Below, piece by piece: positions 50,030 through 62,900 of a stretch of 64,000 nt of DNA; position 1 is the first letter of the stretch, and the number at the start of each line of letters is the position of its first letter. The stretch lies in contig WBMZ01011679.1 in assembly GCA_013400975.1 (NCBI GenBank), positions 248,001-312,000 on the forward strand. The letters are read 5' to 3'. Source of the DNA: Atrichornis clamosus. Its lineage: Eukaryota > Chordata > Aves > Passeriformes > Menuridae. The notes beneath the pieces are model-generated. The model searched no databases. It was not told where the DNA came from and saw only the letters and a list, made by a program, of their open reading frames with translations. Both the position numbers and the translations under genes were made by a program.

Positions 50030-50095
50030 ACAGCTTAGGTTGGCAGAGACCTCTGTCGAGGTCATCTGGTTCAAACTCAGCTTCAAAGTGAGATA
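50030..50095 (-). mobile_element. Short CR1 LINE 3' remnant (minus orientation)
   Basis: 'ttaggttggcagagacctct', 'gtcatctggttcaaactcag' and 'cttcaaagtgag' match the antisense CR1 3' UTR. The tail is lost and only about 65 bp survive. Confidence 0.8.
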
Positions 50096-51176
50096 CAGTT
50101 GTTAAGTAGGATCATAAAATTTTTCAAAGGATAGACTGTTAAAGATTCAGACTTCATAATTTAACCTTGATGATGACGTTTAATCACATCACCTGAATTA
50201 AGTAGTCAAAGATAACACATAAAAATGCCCACCCATTTCATGTAGGACAGTATGATAAGTCTATGCAGAGTAGTAAGTAAAGTTCACTTAAGCATCTCAT
50301 CAACTAATGAACAAAAATGTATAGTAACCAAACTTCATGAACAATAAAGCCACAAAGCGATTTGTTTATCTTTGGTGGGTTTTTTCCTATATGTAATTTC
50401 TTTTCTTGAATGCTCAGCTTTTCTCTTTCTATTTTCAAAAGAAAACAAAAAGGCTTAGGAGTTAAATTTTGGGGTTCTTACTGATTCAGAAGAAGAAAAA
50501 CTATTAAAGTTAGGTGCTACTGAATAAATGGTATAGATTCTGCAACATAAATGAAAGCTTGGGATGTAAAGACTATGATTTCAGAAGATGACAGAATCAT
50601 AAGTTACTTCTGGAGTTATGGTAGGTATGGTCATCATTTATAAGCTCTCTATCACTGATTGTTTAGAAGAACCATGTTGATTGCAGGCTCAAATGTTATG
50701 TAGTCCCCTACCAAATTAAGCATCATATTACACAAAGAAAAGTGGTCATTTTGCTTGAGCAGGGTTAAGAAAAAGGAAAATCTGCTGCATATGCGTCATT
50801 CTCTAAGATTACTTTCTTATCAGCTAATGCAACCTCTTAGGAACAAAAATATTTCTTCAGATAATTAGTGGTCATCTACTAAATGCTGCTAAGCATCATT
50901 TCATCCCAACTTGTAGTTACTTCTGAAACATAACCAAAGTAGCCACCTATTTTAGCACCCCAGCTGACTTCAAACACTGTCACTCTTCACAGAAATTGCT
51001 TATGTTCAAGTCTACCTTTTCAGTTCTGCTCTGCAACACTGCTTTGTACAATGTTGCTTTCAAATTTTCAAATATCTAAAACTTTCCTTTAAAACTATAC
51101 TAGAACAAAAAACCCCACAGTTTATTATAATAGGTAAATTTACAGAAAGTCAGTAAGCGTATCAAATGCAAAGATG

Positions 51177-51599
51177 ACCTGAGGGCTGGAGCACCTCTCC
51201 TATGAAGACAGGCTGAGAGAGCTGGGATTGTTTGGTCTGGAGAAGGCTCTGGGGAGACCTTATAGCAGCCTTCCAGAACCTAAAGGGGGCTTATAAAAAG
51301 AAGGGAGAGGAACTTTTTATACAGGCAGATAGTGACAGGATTGGGGCAATGGTTTTAAACTGAGAGAAGGTCTAGATTAGATGTTAGGAAGACATTGTTT
51401 ACTCAGAGGGTGGTGAAGCACGAACAGGTTGTCCAGAAAGACTGTGCACGTCACACCCCTGGAAGTGTTCAAGGGCAGGTTGGATGGGGCCCTGACCAAC
51501 CTCATTTAGTGAGTGGCATTCTTGCCCATTGCAGGGGGCATTGGAACTTGATGATCTTTAAGATCCCTTCAAATCCAAACCATTCTATGATTCTATGAT
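51177..51599 (+). mobile_element. CR1 LINE fragment, about 420 bp (plus orientation)
   Basis: Sense CR1 order is complete: 'gagggctggagcacctctcc', 'ggctgagagagctgggattg', 'ggagaaggctctggggagac', 'gttaggaagacattgtttac', 'agggtggtgaagcacgaaca', 'ccctggaagtgttcaagggc', 'tggaacttgatgatctttaa' and the tail 'attctatgattctatgat'. It is truncated at the 5' end. The open frame at 51395-51598 is a repeat shadow. Confidence 0.96.
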
Positions 51600-52545
51600 C
51601 AGCTGTTCACTTAATGCATCACAACTTTCAGCATGGTTCTGGAAGTCTGGATTTCTTATTTAACTACAAAAGTGAGAATTACTAAATAGAAAATGTTGCT
51701 TCTGTGAAAGCATAAGCATCTCTGCTCTAGCAGGCTCATGTGCATGTGGGAGACCATACATCTGTAAAACTACACTTAGAGAAGCTCTATCTTACCATGC
51801 ACTAGTAAGAAACTCCTTACTGTAAGATGTCTTAAGCTGTAACAAACCTGATCTACTTGCAAGTTATGGAAATTAAAGTTACTTTGAGTAAATCCTTTGT
51901 GTTATACACAGACGTCATCTCGATTGGAATTTGAACATGTTCAACAAAAATAGCCATGACAATTAGAAAGAAGTTTGACACATATTTCATAAAAGTACCT
52001 ACGTGTATGCCACAGAAATAGAACAAGATTTTAAATTAACTGTAGTTGCCAAAGAGTTTTGAATTTTCAGTTAACCTGAATTAGAAAGGGGCCTTTTTTT
52101 GAACAGCATAAGTGTAAGGTTCTGCTTTGTCTAGGAGCAGAAGAGATGGAAACATGGTGGTCAGGTCATTTGATGCTTCTTTTAATCCTTCTCCTGTACC
52201 AGCAAACTATCATTTTACTGTCTAAATGTTTCACCTCTTAATAAATTACATTTCCTGAAATGCTACTCAATGAAAACATACAGGAAATTATGATGTATGG
52301 GCAAATACAATTAAAATCACAGTAAGATTTCAGTATGCAATACTGCTAATGTTTAAAGATAATGACACATCGTTTTGTCAATAGCATTGGGTAAAAATAC
52401 TTAATACAAAATGCTATTTCAAAAATAAATATAGCAAGGTGCTTTGTAAGTACTCATATCTCTCTAAATTTTCGTTTCACTATTTCAAAAATAAAGTATC
52501 AGATGAAGCCTGTCTTCAGAAGTATAAAGCTTATCGCTTAGTACC
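51600..52545. other. AT-rich sequence, no supported gene
   Basis: A minus-strand mini-exon can be drawn at about 51795-51835 (acceptor 'ggtttgttacag', donor 'gtaaga'), but at 41 bases it is not distinguishable from chance. Confidence 0.4.
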
Positions 52546-53133
52546 TGTGTGTATTGGGTCTGACCAAGAGAGAGTTCACCTTTCCCTTAGCAGCCCTCAC
52601 AGTGCTGTGCTGTGCACTGGTAGCTGGAAGGGTGTTGATAACACGCCGGTGTTTTGGCTACTGCTGAGCAGCACTGTCCCTCTGACACTCCTTCCCCATC
52701 AAGGGGCTGGGAGTGGGCAAGATCCTGGGAGGGGACACAGCCAGGCCAGCTGACCCAAATCAACCAAAGGGATATTCCGTACCATGTGACGTCAGCTCAG
52801 ATATAAAAGCCCAGGGAGAGAGGAGGAAGGGGGGACATTTGTTACTCTGCAATGTTTGCTTTCTGGAGGAACCACTCTCCATGCTGAGGCCCTGCTTCCC
52901 AGGAAGTGTCCGAACATCGCTCGCTGATGGTAAGTAGAGATTAACTTCTCTTTCTGCTTGTGCACATGCAAACTCTCACTTTGTTTCCTCTTTTGCCTTA
53001 GTAAACTGCTTTTATCTCAACCTATGAGTTGTTTTCCATTTATTCTCTCCCCTACCCCACTGGGAAGGAGAGTGATAGAGTGCCTTAGTAGGCACCTGGC
53101 ACCCAGCCAAGGCCAAACGACTACGATGTGACA
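52546..53133 (+). mobile_element. Nearly full-length ERVL-type solo LTR
   Basis: It starts TGTG and ends GACA with the landmarks of the common avian ERVL LTR in order: 'gtgttgataacacgccggtg', 'ctactgctgagcagcact', 'ggaggggacacagccaggcc', 'accaaagggatattccgtac', 'tgacgtca', 'gatataaaagc', 'taaactgcttttatctcaac', 'ctaccccactgggaaggaga' and 'aggccaaacgactacgatgt'. There is no retroviral internal region on either side, so it is a solo LTR left by recombination. Five-base flanks (gtacc and attgc) do not match, so the target-site duplication has decayed or the ends are off by a few bases. Open frames across it are shadows. Confidence 0.88.
52787..52809 (+). promoter_or_regulatory. LTR core promoter: CRE palindrome and TATA box
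   Basis: A perfect CRE 'tgacgtca' (52787-52794) lies just before 'atataaaag' (52801-52809). Both are conserved elements of this LTR family as I know it and appear undamaged here. Transcription would run to the right, from roughly 52830. CREB/ATF binding is the inferred input. Confidence 0.65.
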
Positions 53134-56100
53134 ATTGCCTTTTTCCCTATATATCTTGCTTGTATAAAAGAGAAATAGAAATTAAATACAGTTTTTATAA
53201 TTTCTATTTCTTGTAATGGTATCTTAAAGACAGAAAATGGTAAGAAAAATCAATCACAAACTTCAGCAGTCTTATGAGATACACATTGGTAATATTACAG
53301 AAACTGTAGTTTAGAAGCATATAATTTAGGTCCAGATTGCCTGGTTTACATTACTGACTCCCTGATCTAGTTTAGTTGAACACTGAATTTCAATAGAGGT
53401 GCTTGAAGTCAGGAGGGACTTATGTATGTGCTTATATGCCGTGCTGAATCAACATCCCATTGCAGCAAAACACAAGTACGGTATGTTTAACAAGCGTAAC
53501 ATGGCAAGCATATTTATCTGTTCATAACAAAGCCAGAAATGACACCTTCTCTATGCATTCTTGCGAGCTAGCAGGAATCAGCAGGCAACAATAACCTTAC
53601 TTTTCCTTACCTACTTTACCTTAGATATAAGTATTTAGCATAACAAACCAAGAGTAGAATATATTGTGAAGTTGAAAGGAAAAGGTCCAAACTGACATAC
53701 TTTAGCTGTTTATTAACTGCTTTTCTCCTAATGAATTGCCCTGTTGCTCTGCATCACTCTGATTGCAGTGTAACAGCTTTCATTAGTCATTACAAATATG
53801 GCTTTGTGCCACGTTATTTACATTCTTATAGTAAATAGGTGAAACTTCACACTAATAATTCAGTGTATTTCTGCACTTGTTGAAAAATAATCTAGTAAGG
53901 CCTAATACATTACCTTAAAGAACTTTAAGCCCAAATCTGAAAGTTTCTGGGTTTGTAGGTTTTTTGATACAATTTTGCCACCAGCATAATTCTACTATGG
54001 CCAAAATTCTAGCCAATAATAAGGCTAAGGGAATCAGGATTTCACTGTAATTAGGCTTTGCAAACTGGGCTTCTCTTCTGGTAGAACTGTCACAAGGGAA
54101 AACTGATATTCAAAGCTTAAAATATGATTATTGCTTGAAAATGAACTCGTACTGTAAATATGCATAAAAATAAGCTTAGGCGAAATCTGAATCACAAATA
54201 TGAACAATAATAAATATTAATCAGTAATAGGATTGTTTTCATAATATACAACTACTTTCTAGATATTTTCAGTAACGTTTCATTACAAGGCTTCATTTTC
54301 TTCTTTAACACTTCAGAAAGTAAAAAAAGAGGACAACAACTGTTATCTGAAATACTGTTTGATGGTAGCGATTCTTTGTAAAATAGTTTTTTATTAAACA
54401 CATTATTTTACCCAGGTCAATCTAAAGTCAATGAATTTCAGACGTAAGTGACCTCCTGTGAATTCTAGTGAGTGATTTAGATACAAAAGTCAGTGTGTTT
54501 ATCAACCACAAGTGAAAAATTTTACAATGTTTAATGCACTTTTTTTAAACTAAACTGTTTTCCTGAAGTTGAAAAAATATAAGCAACAAACCCAATATCT
54601 ACACACAACAACAACTATTACAGAGAATATTTGTCATTACTAATATCCTTGAAACCCCCAATTTTGGTGCTACTAAAAAATTAATGCCTGATACTAAATA
54701 CTATTAATGCCAATACAAGTTCTATTAATAACCTACACCAATACTTTGAGACAGTGACTTTGCAAAATCCCAGCTGTCAATCCAAACCCAGTTACAAAAA
54801 GGCATTTCACCTTTTAACTAATTTATTCTGAGAAAAAAAGATTTATCAAGTGCATTACAAGGATTCAAAAATAATATTTACATAATATAATGGGAAAAAG
54901 TACAAAGATGAAAAAATGTCTATAAATGAGGCTGAGTCAACAAAAAGGAAAGTAAAAGATAACAGACTTCTTTGAAAGAGGAACAATGGTATTTTTTAAA
55001 TTCATTTTTAACCTTCCTAAAATAGGGAAGCAAACTTCTTTTGTTCAAATACCAAAATCATTTCAATGAACAGATAAACAAACCTTTTTGTGTTTAGCAT
55101 ATTCCTGTCTAGCTAAGTTTATATTCATCTTCTCAAATTCAGATTGTATTCAACATCTTCTGACCCATTCTGCTGCTGAAATAAACCTTGTACTGGGTTT
55201 TCCTGGCTGTAAGATTTCAGCAATTGGAAAGCAATCTTAATTTGATGGATGTGATATTAGGTCTATTTAGTTTGTCATCTGGCTGCTTTTCTTCCCAATT
55301 ACATGTTGGCATCACAATCCTTGAAGAGGATTCTTTCCCCTCGTAACTGATTGTGAACCATGTATCACAAATGGGGCATCTACAATACATCTATGTAATC
55401 TCTTTGGCAACATAGCCACTTAATTCCCTGGCAGAAGATGTTCTCAGAACTGCTTTTATATTCTATTAAATATCTGAAGTATTTTTCTGACAAACTTATA
55501 ATCTACAGACTTTCTCTTGAATGCTAGTATGAACTTCTATCCAGTGAAGATGAAAACCACAGAGTCAGTGGTGGTCAGCATCAGGGTTAGGATTAAGGTG
55601 AAGCTGGTTAACTGCTCATTTATCAAACTCTCTTCTGGTAACTTCAGTGAAGGCTATTACATCTTCATCTCTAATGAAAATATTGTGTAGTTATTGCATA
55701 ACAGCACTTGGTACTAACAGTGAGACAATTTTGCACCATTATACTTATTATCTAGCATTATAGGATTACATACAGCTCTGGAAAAAAACACTGGAAAACA
55801 ACCTCCTTCTATCAATGTACTGCATACATTCTAGAATGCATAGGACATAAGTATAGGAAGATAGAAAAAACATATGGATAGAGAAATTCTTCACTATATT
55901 GAAGAAATATGTTGAATTTGATATGCTGAAAATAGCTTTATAATATGTCAAAATCAAGGAGAGCTAAGTGTCTTTTGGTGTGCATGTTAATCATGAACTA
56001 TCAAATGGGCTCAGACTCAAATCATCTGAAATGTTCTGCATTTCCAAAAGGTCACTAAAAATGAAACATTTTCCCAATTTTGCCATTTGATAGAGTAAAA

Positions 56101-59100
56101 AAAATTTTTTTTAAGTCTACTATCTACCTTCAATACTGGTCTAGCTAAAGGCCAAACAGATTGGTATGAACAGTTACCTATCTTAACCACTTGGCATGGG
56201 AAATGAGAAAATTTATCAAGCAGAAATCCTACCAGAAAATGGATTTTGAAATACTCCAGAAATCTGAACTGGTGTCTATTCTATTCTACTTTCTTAGGTG
56301 CAACTAAGAAATGAAATAAAAACTGGCTTTCTCCAGAAGAATGTATTTTTCTTTTGAAAAAAGAACATTTTCAAGGCATTGTATATAGCACTTTACTCAA
56401 TCTTCAAGAGGGAAATCATTACTTAGTGCTGCTTATTAATATAAATAGGTTGGAATACCAACATTCCAATTTAGATTAATGCTAGAAATAGTTTATCTCC
56501 TCAAAAGAAATGCTTTAAAACAGGAGAAATAAATACAGGTTTTATTAGCTTTATTGTAAACACTGCCCACATTATTTTTTGCACAGAATAAAGTTTTCAA
56601 AGCAAGAAATACTTGGAAAAAGTGGACTCAAGAATATGGTGTATTTTAACAATGCAACATAAAAGTAATGAAATCCCATTATCTCAAAGCAGAGAAAGTC
56701 CAGAAAAGGTAGTAAGAAATCAACTCGATTAATTTACAAAGACTTCTATGACTTGAAATTCAGAAAAGACAAGCAGAAATCACAGTCTTTGGAGAGAATT
56801 AGTAAGGATGAATATATACAAAAATAATGAAATTGCTTAAGGACAAAAATAATAACACCAGTACTCAGAATGAGATACAACTAGCAAAGAAAGTAAAAAG
56901 CCATAAATCACTCCATAAGCATACTAACAAGGAAGAGACCAAATAAAGACTTGGTTCGTTATTCAAAAGGGAAGAAATGCCTTTGAGTGGATAAGACCAC
57001 CAAAGCCAAATTGTTTAATGACTTCTTTTACTTCAGGGTTCACTAAATTTGCACATTAAATATAATTAATGCATGTGACAGAGCACTACTGTACACCTGA
57101 CTCTAATTTTTTATAAGAAACTCCCCCAAAACACCAATTCAGATAAAATCAGACCCAGGGCATTAATCTCAAAGTAAATTGCAGCTACACTTGATACTTT
57201 TTTTACAAGAGATTTGATTTAAGAAAACTGAAAGAATGTGAAAGTCATGGTTCTAATAATAACAAAGGAGAGAAGTGTCACAGAATTGTTCAACACAAGT
57301 CAATATCAGGCTGTTTCTAGGAGGTATGAACAGGAACATCATCTTTTAAGACACGTGAATCAGGCCTTAGTTCTCCTGTTCATCAACTTTAGAGTTTTGT
57401 GCAATTTTAGACACTGAACCAGAAGAAATAAGCTGACTTTTTCCTTTTAGATACCAAGAGACTAATAAAAACCGTGGATGTCTGAAAATCTTAATCTACA
57501 AGAACAGACAGAAAAAAATTATCATGTTGTTATGTGTACAGACAACAAAATACAAAGGAAAACATGGGATGATAAATGTACTTCAAAAATCCACATAGGC
57601 TTCTTATTGCCAAGAGCAAAGCTGTCTATCTTCTTCTGCAGAAAGATACTCTATTCAGTAAATTTTTTGGAATATATACAAAAAAGCAAAAATGAAACAA
57701 ATGTGCAAAAAAAAAAAAGATGTTGCTCATTTTGTCCAGTGTGGATTTGTTTGTCTAATTTTTTCGTGGAAAGCTCCATCGAGAAAGGTGTCTGTACAAT
57801 ATGAAAGGAAGATAGATTAAATAAACTCTTAACTATCCATTAAGTTTGATGATTCTTAAATACAGTGAAAGGAAGAAGAGCTATCTGCCATGTGAAAAAG
57901 TGATTTTATCAATTCTCCTGAGTAATATTACCATATTTTATTTTACTCAAAATCAAGGGGAAAAAAAGAGTACAGCAAGAGTGCTAATAAGGTACATATG
58001 GATTTGTTGAAAACAACCCCTGTGGCTCATCTGTCACACAGAACATACTTCATGTAATTTGTAGTGAAGTATCAATGAGAAGATGTGCTAGACAATGTGC
58101 TAACAGTTAAATTACATTTGTGAACCAGCTTTTTAAAGTAAACATACTTCTAGTATTCGTTAACAGAAATTCCACAGTGATAATAAATAGAGATAAGAGA
58201 GACAACTCTAAACGTAATTACTTATGCATCTAAAATAGTCAAATGACTCTTACTTAAAACTCATTTTTCTGGGAAGCTCAACAGGTATAAAGCAAGGACA
58301 TAAGAAGAGACTTGTACTGCAGAGTCCCAATGAAAGCGTGATTGAACATTCCTTAAGCCTTATAGTCAATGCAGTCTACATTTTCACTTGTAGAACAGAC
58401 ACAGTGATATTCTAAGTATTTATAAATACTACAAATTGAGTTACATATGAAAAAAGAATATACTGATTTCATTTGGAAATGACTGCTGTATTCAAATTAG
58501 AAGCCTGAATAAGCTTAACAAACAAGGAAACTAATTAAAACTATGTGAGAATTTCTATCACAACAGGCTTAAAACGTATTTATATGCAAAAATGAATTAC
58601 AAAATGTACTACTGTGCCAGTCATGCCTATCAGAGGTGATAACACTTCTCTCTTTTATCCCAGAAGTTTTCTTCCTGGCTCCTGAATTTCCTTCTAAGTA
58701 CTATATTTAACCACTTGTTTCATTAGTTAAACACCAGACATTTAAATCTACAGATCAGACCATGTACTCACTTCCATTCCCAATTACAATACTTTAATGT
58801 ATAGTTTCTCAAACAGTTGTTTTTTACATGTCTATGACTGATTCATAGTTTAGGATTACCCATCCTAGATTAAAATTACCATTCTCAATCAAAAAAGACA
58901 GGTTATTTTTTTAACTCTTCAGAATTCCCCACAGGATTATTGGAAATAATTATTATCCCTTTCTGGTAGGTTTTTCCTCAGCTCTTTCCCCCTTGAATTG
59001 AGATCAGACTCTTAACTGTAAATTCTCCATAGATCAGGTGCCTGAGTACTAGCTTACTAAAGAAACAGCCCTTCTCTCTTTTTTACAGTCCTTACTGTAC

Positions 59101-59843
59101 ATTCAGATCCTTTCTAGCAACACACAAATACACACTATATGTACATTAATCTCATAGCAGCACTAGGTACCACAATGTACAATACTTTTCTAAAGCTGGT
59201 TCTTTTAATTTAGAGTATATCTTCACACACAGGCTTTACATTAACACACTGAAACTGATACAGAAGCAGATAAGAGTATAGTCAAATACTTGAAGCATTA
59301 ACGCACAGACATCTCAAATTACAGGTAATTTAGCATGGCTAGTGCAGATTTATATATATGTATTTATAATGCAGTAACGTATGTTTTCAAGTGCTACAAG
59401 TCTGAACATGCTGTAAGGGCACGCACACAGAGGTGGAAAAGGATAAAAGTCCATTGGCTTGACCTAGTGAAATGTCTTAGTATAAAACTACTGTGATAGG
59501 CGATCATCATGTTGGAAAGTTTAGGCTTGCAAAGTTTCAGAATACAGAATTGTAAATAACATTCTAAGACTGGAGAGTTATTGTTTATATTCTCCTGTCT
59601 GTTCAGGAAAACAGAAAAAATATGGTGAACGGGAAAACTGGAAGGTTTTAGGAAGATAAAGAATGATGGAGATTTTTCATATCTCAGTAGGATTTAGCTA
59701 GCCATCAGTATCTGATTAAATGTTTTCAAGTGATTTAGAGAAAGGACACAGCAACTTAGAAATCACATTTGCCCAACTGCAATTCAAAGAATTAAAATAA
59801 AGGAATAATTCCCCTCTATAGGGGAACATTCCACATTATTTAC
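53134..59843. other. AT-rich sequence, no gene seen
   Basis: About 6.7 kb without recognised repeats. A stretch at 53695-53815 rich in TAAT/ATTA homeodomain-type cores is reported as a finding. The open frame at 57478-57804 plus has AT-driven composition with runs of K/N and no domain. Confidence 0.45.
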
Positions 59844-59907
59844 CTCGCTTAACCTACTCATTTCATCTTTAGCATTGGTCTTTTGCAAAGCAATAATGGA
59901 CAGAAAA
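59844..59907 (-). CDS. Candidate 64-nt coding exon
   Basis: Acceptor 'ataatattttc'-type AT-rich tract ending 'ttttcacag', and donor 'gag|gtaaat', bracket a single open frame of 21 codons (one leading base, phase-0 end) that begins FLSIIALQKTN and ends AKDEMSRLSE. The heptad-like hydrophobic spacing suggests a helix or coiled coil. The other two frames contain stops. It could belong to the gene of the 49022 exon, but the link is not shown. Confidence 0.3.
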
Positions 59908-62900
59908 CTGTGAAAAATATAATAATAAGGCCACAAAAAGTAGAAATGGCATACATAATTAAGTATAAATGCATGCAATTAAAATTTCAAGTGAAAATGT
60001 ATCCCCTGAAAACTCCAAACACAAAGCATTACACTGTAAATATATAATGTATGTCAGTATAGTCTTGCCTTACCCTTCAAGTTAGGAAAAGGAGTAAAAT
60101 TAAGAAAATAAAGAAGCAGCTAACAATAAAAGTATTGTATAAGAAAGAAATGAAATTTAACCTAAAGATTCATGGACAACATTGCACAGGCAAACACTGA
60201 AAGCTTTCTTTGCTCCTCTCGCCACGAAAGCATCAGGTAACATTTGAACACCTTGAAGTGATTCTATTTATCTCTACTTAATTGTAGGTAACAGGATTAT
60301 ATAGAAAATAGCTGTAAATTTTGTTTGTTCACAGTTCACTGCATCGTTACAGTAACAGCCATTTTGCGAAAAGATCACAGCATCGGGGGAAAGCTTGGCT
60401 GTTCACCATCCCTGATCAGCACAGGGCAGGGGAATTTGAAGTTTCTGGAGATGGGGCAATTTGCTTCTTGCTTGGGGAAGTAATCATGCTCAGCTTCAGA
60501 CAAGTTCCCTAATGCAGAATAGAATGGGATGAAGGAGATGAACTTTTTTCAGAGGACATTGAAGGCAGGATACAAATGGGTTCTGAAGTTTTTAAGGTCA
60601 TCCAGCTCACCTAGCAGTTTTGATTTTTCCCTGCATACATAATTATTTTATTCTTTTAATATTCTTATACAATGGGAAGATAAATAGGGAACCCTTGGTG
60701 TCTTTAGGTACGCTTCCTTCAAAGCTCTGTCTGAATCGCCATCCTATCATTATATTCTAGTCGAAAAACATGCAAGTTCCTAAGGGTTTTTGACAGACCA
60801 GCTTCAGAGGAAAAAAGCACCTTGGGAAATCGCAGAGGTGATTTGGTCTCACGCTCTATCAAGTTAAAGAAGAGTCTGATAAGATACTATGTAAATGTTA
60901 ATGAAATGCTCTCTGAAATGTTAATGGTCTAACATAGGTGACCAGAAGGAGAGTCTCTGAATTAGCACACTTAAGAAAAATCAGTAGCTACATATTAACT
61001 TCATAACAAGTTTTCCAAGTAGCAAAACTATACTCACAGAAACAAGCTATTCATTTTATCAATTTGTAATTAAGTTCAAATGCCATACCTTATATAGTTT
61101 ACAGGATATGTACAAGTAAATTTTACCTTTTAATGGTTTCATATCTATTTAGTGCAAATACTGATTTTGGAAAAGATTACTATTGTGTGGCTAATGTCAA
61201 AATAGTTGTACTCAGAAAAGAGAGGGTTCACAGTACCTAAGGAAAGATAAAAGAGAAGAAATTTCCAGAATTTTTACCCTTAAGGTCAAAGGCTAGAGTA
61301 TTGATGTTACATTCTAGTGAATGGTTTCAAATTTCATTAAGAGGACACAGGAGTCTAAAGCAGCATGTAGAAAATAAAAATTGTGGATTAGTGGTGGAGA
61401 GAAATACAAGTTCAATAACTGAAGTGATCTTTTCAGATACTTTTTTAGGGGAAGGCAAGAGATAAAGGTTAGAAACTGATAGTGTAATGAGCATACCACG
61501 AGTGCAGAGCAGCCACTTTTAGCTCTGAGACTCAGTAAGGATCCTCAGTGCTGTGCCAGTTCTGTAATGAGCAAGCAGTCTACCCAATTGGGGAACTTAG
61601 TGTATTAAACAAATCACAGGATATAAAAATGCACTGCTTGTGGAAACAAGCATAGAGATCAGCATTAATGATGAAGTGAGGCAGATAAATAGTGAGACAA
61701 GGACACAGAGGCATCACTAGTTGAGATACATCATTAAGCACAATCACCTTTGACACAAGCAGTTTTGATATTTCAGTACTCCACCTATGTCAAACTCCAT
61801 GAATTTCAACATGTTGGAATGGTGTCTTATAGTTGCAGCTAATTAACCCAGATCAACTTCTGCAAGTTTCAGAAAGGAACAGACATTTCAGGGTATTTTA
61901 CAGTTTAAATTGACTGGATTTAAAGTGTTACTCTTTAATATAAATATGGCATAAAAGTCGAGCAATCAAATGCATAATTTTCTATGAGATAGTTGTGTAG
62001 AGTTTTTAGTCAGTATTTCTACATTTATTGCAGTTGCTCAGTAATCTGCAGGAGTGTATTACAGTGCTCTGATGCCCTGCTGTGAATGTGTCTAGGTAAA
62101 ATTTAAGATGATAGACTGAATGAAGTGCAAATAATTTAGATCCAACTTCTCCCAACTTTCTTCTCACTGGGTTTTTGGGTATCTGTTCCTAGAGTAACAT
62201 TTAGGAGTTGGAACAGTGATCTCACTACAACATTTTCCAGTTGTAGAAACTCAAGGTCTTCAAGTATAATACTGCCTTTACCTATATCTTTAATCTTAGC
62301 TGTTGCAATTTTCTCGCTCTCTTCAGGTTCCTTGCAGACTTTAATATTCCTCTTGTGTTGTCTTTAAATCTTAGCTTTAAGTGTTTTATCAAAACACCCA
62401 TGTAGTTGAAGCAGATTTCCACTTCTTATCCACATGACGCTCTGTAAGCTGGACTTTTTTTAGAAGCAGTATGAAATATGATCTCTCTTCACATTTATCA
62501 GTTTTCTTTCTTCATCCTATCTATAAGATTACTCTGAAATTAATATCCATCAGCATAAACAAAATAAATATTTTTTGCTTTTCTCTGACATGAAGATGTT
62601 AAAATTGAAAAAAATTAGGAAAGCTACATATATTTTAAAAATCTAACTATATTTGACAGTTGGAGTGCAAAAATCTTAATTTTTTTTTCTGCAATATAAA
62701 CACAACTAACGAACATCTCTTTTTGAGAGAGCATTTAATCTAAAAAAAAGATGAGCTTTGTCAGCAAACAGGATTTAACTGGGAAAAATACAAATTAATG
62801 CAGAAAAAGTCAGAGTTAAAATACAACATATAAGCCTTAAGAGATTCCAGTTCCTTAATTATATTCAATGATGATGCTAATATACTTTCAGTTGCTGATT

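Noticed and set aside
52439..52937. Two plus-strand open frames (104 and 74 codons)
   Set aside because: They cross the solo LTR and are non-coding LTR sequence.
57478..57804. 108-codon plus-strand frame
   Set aside because: K/N-rich with an A-run inside the frame and no recognisable feature; consistent with chance in AT-rich DNA.
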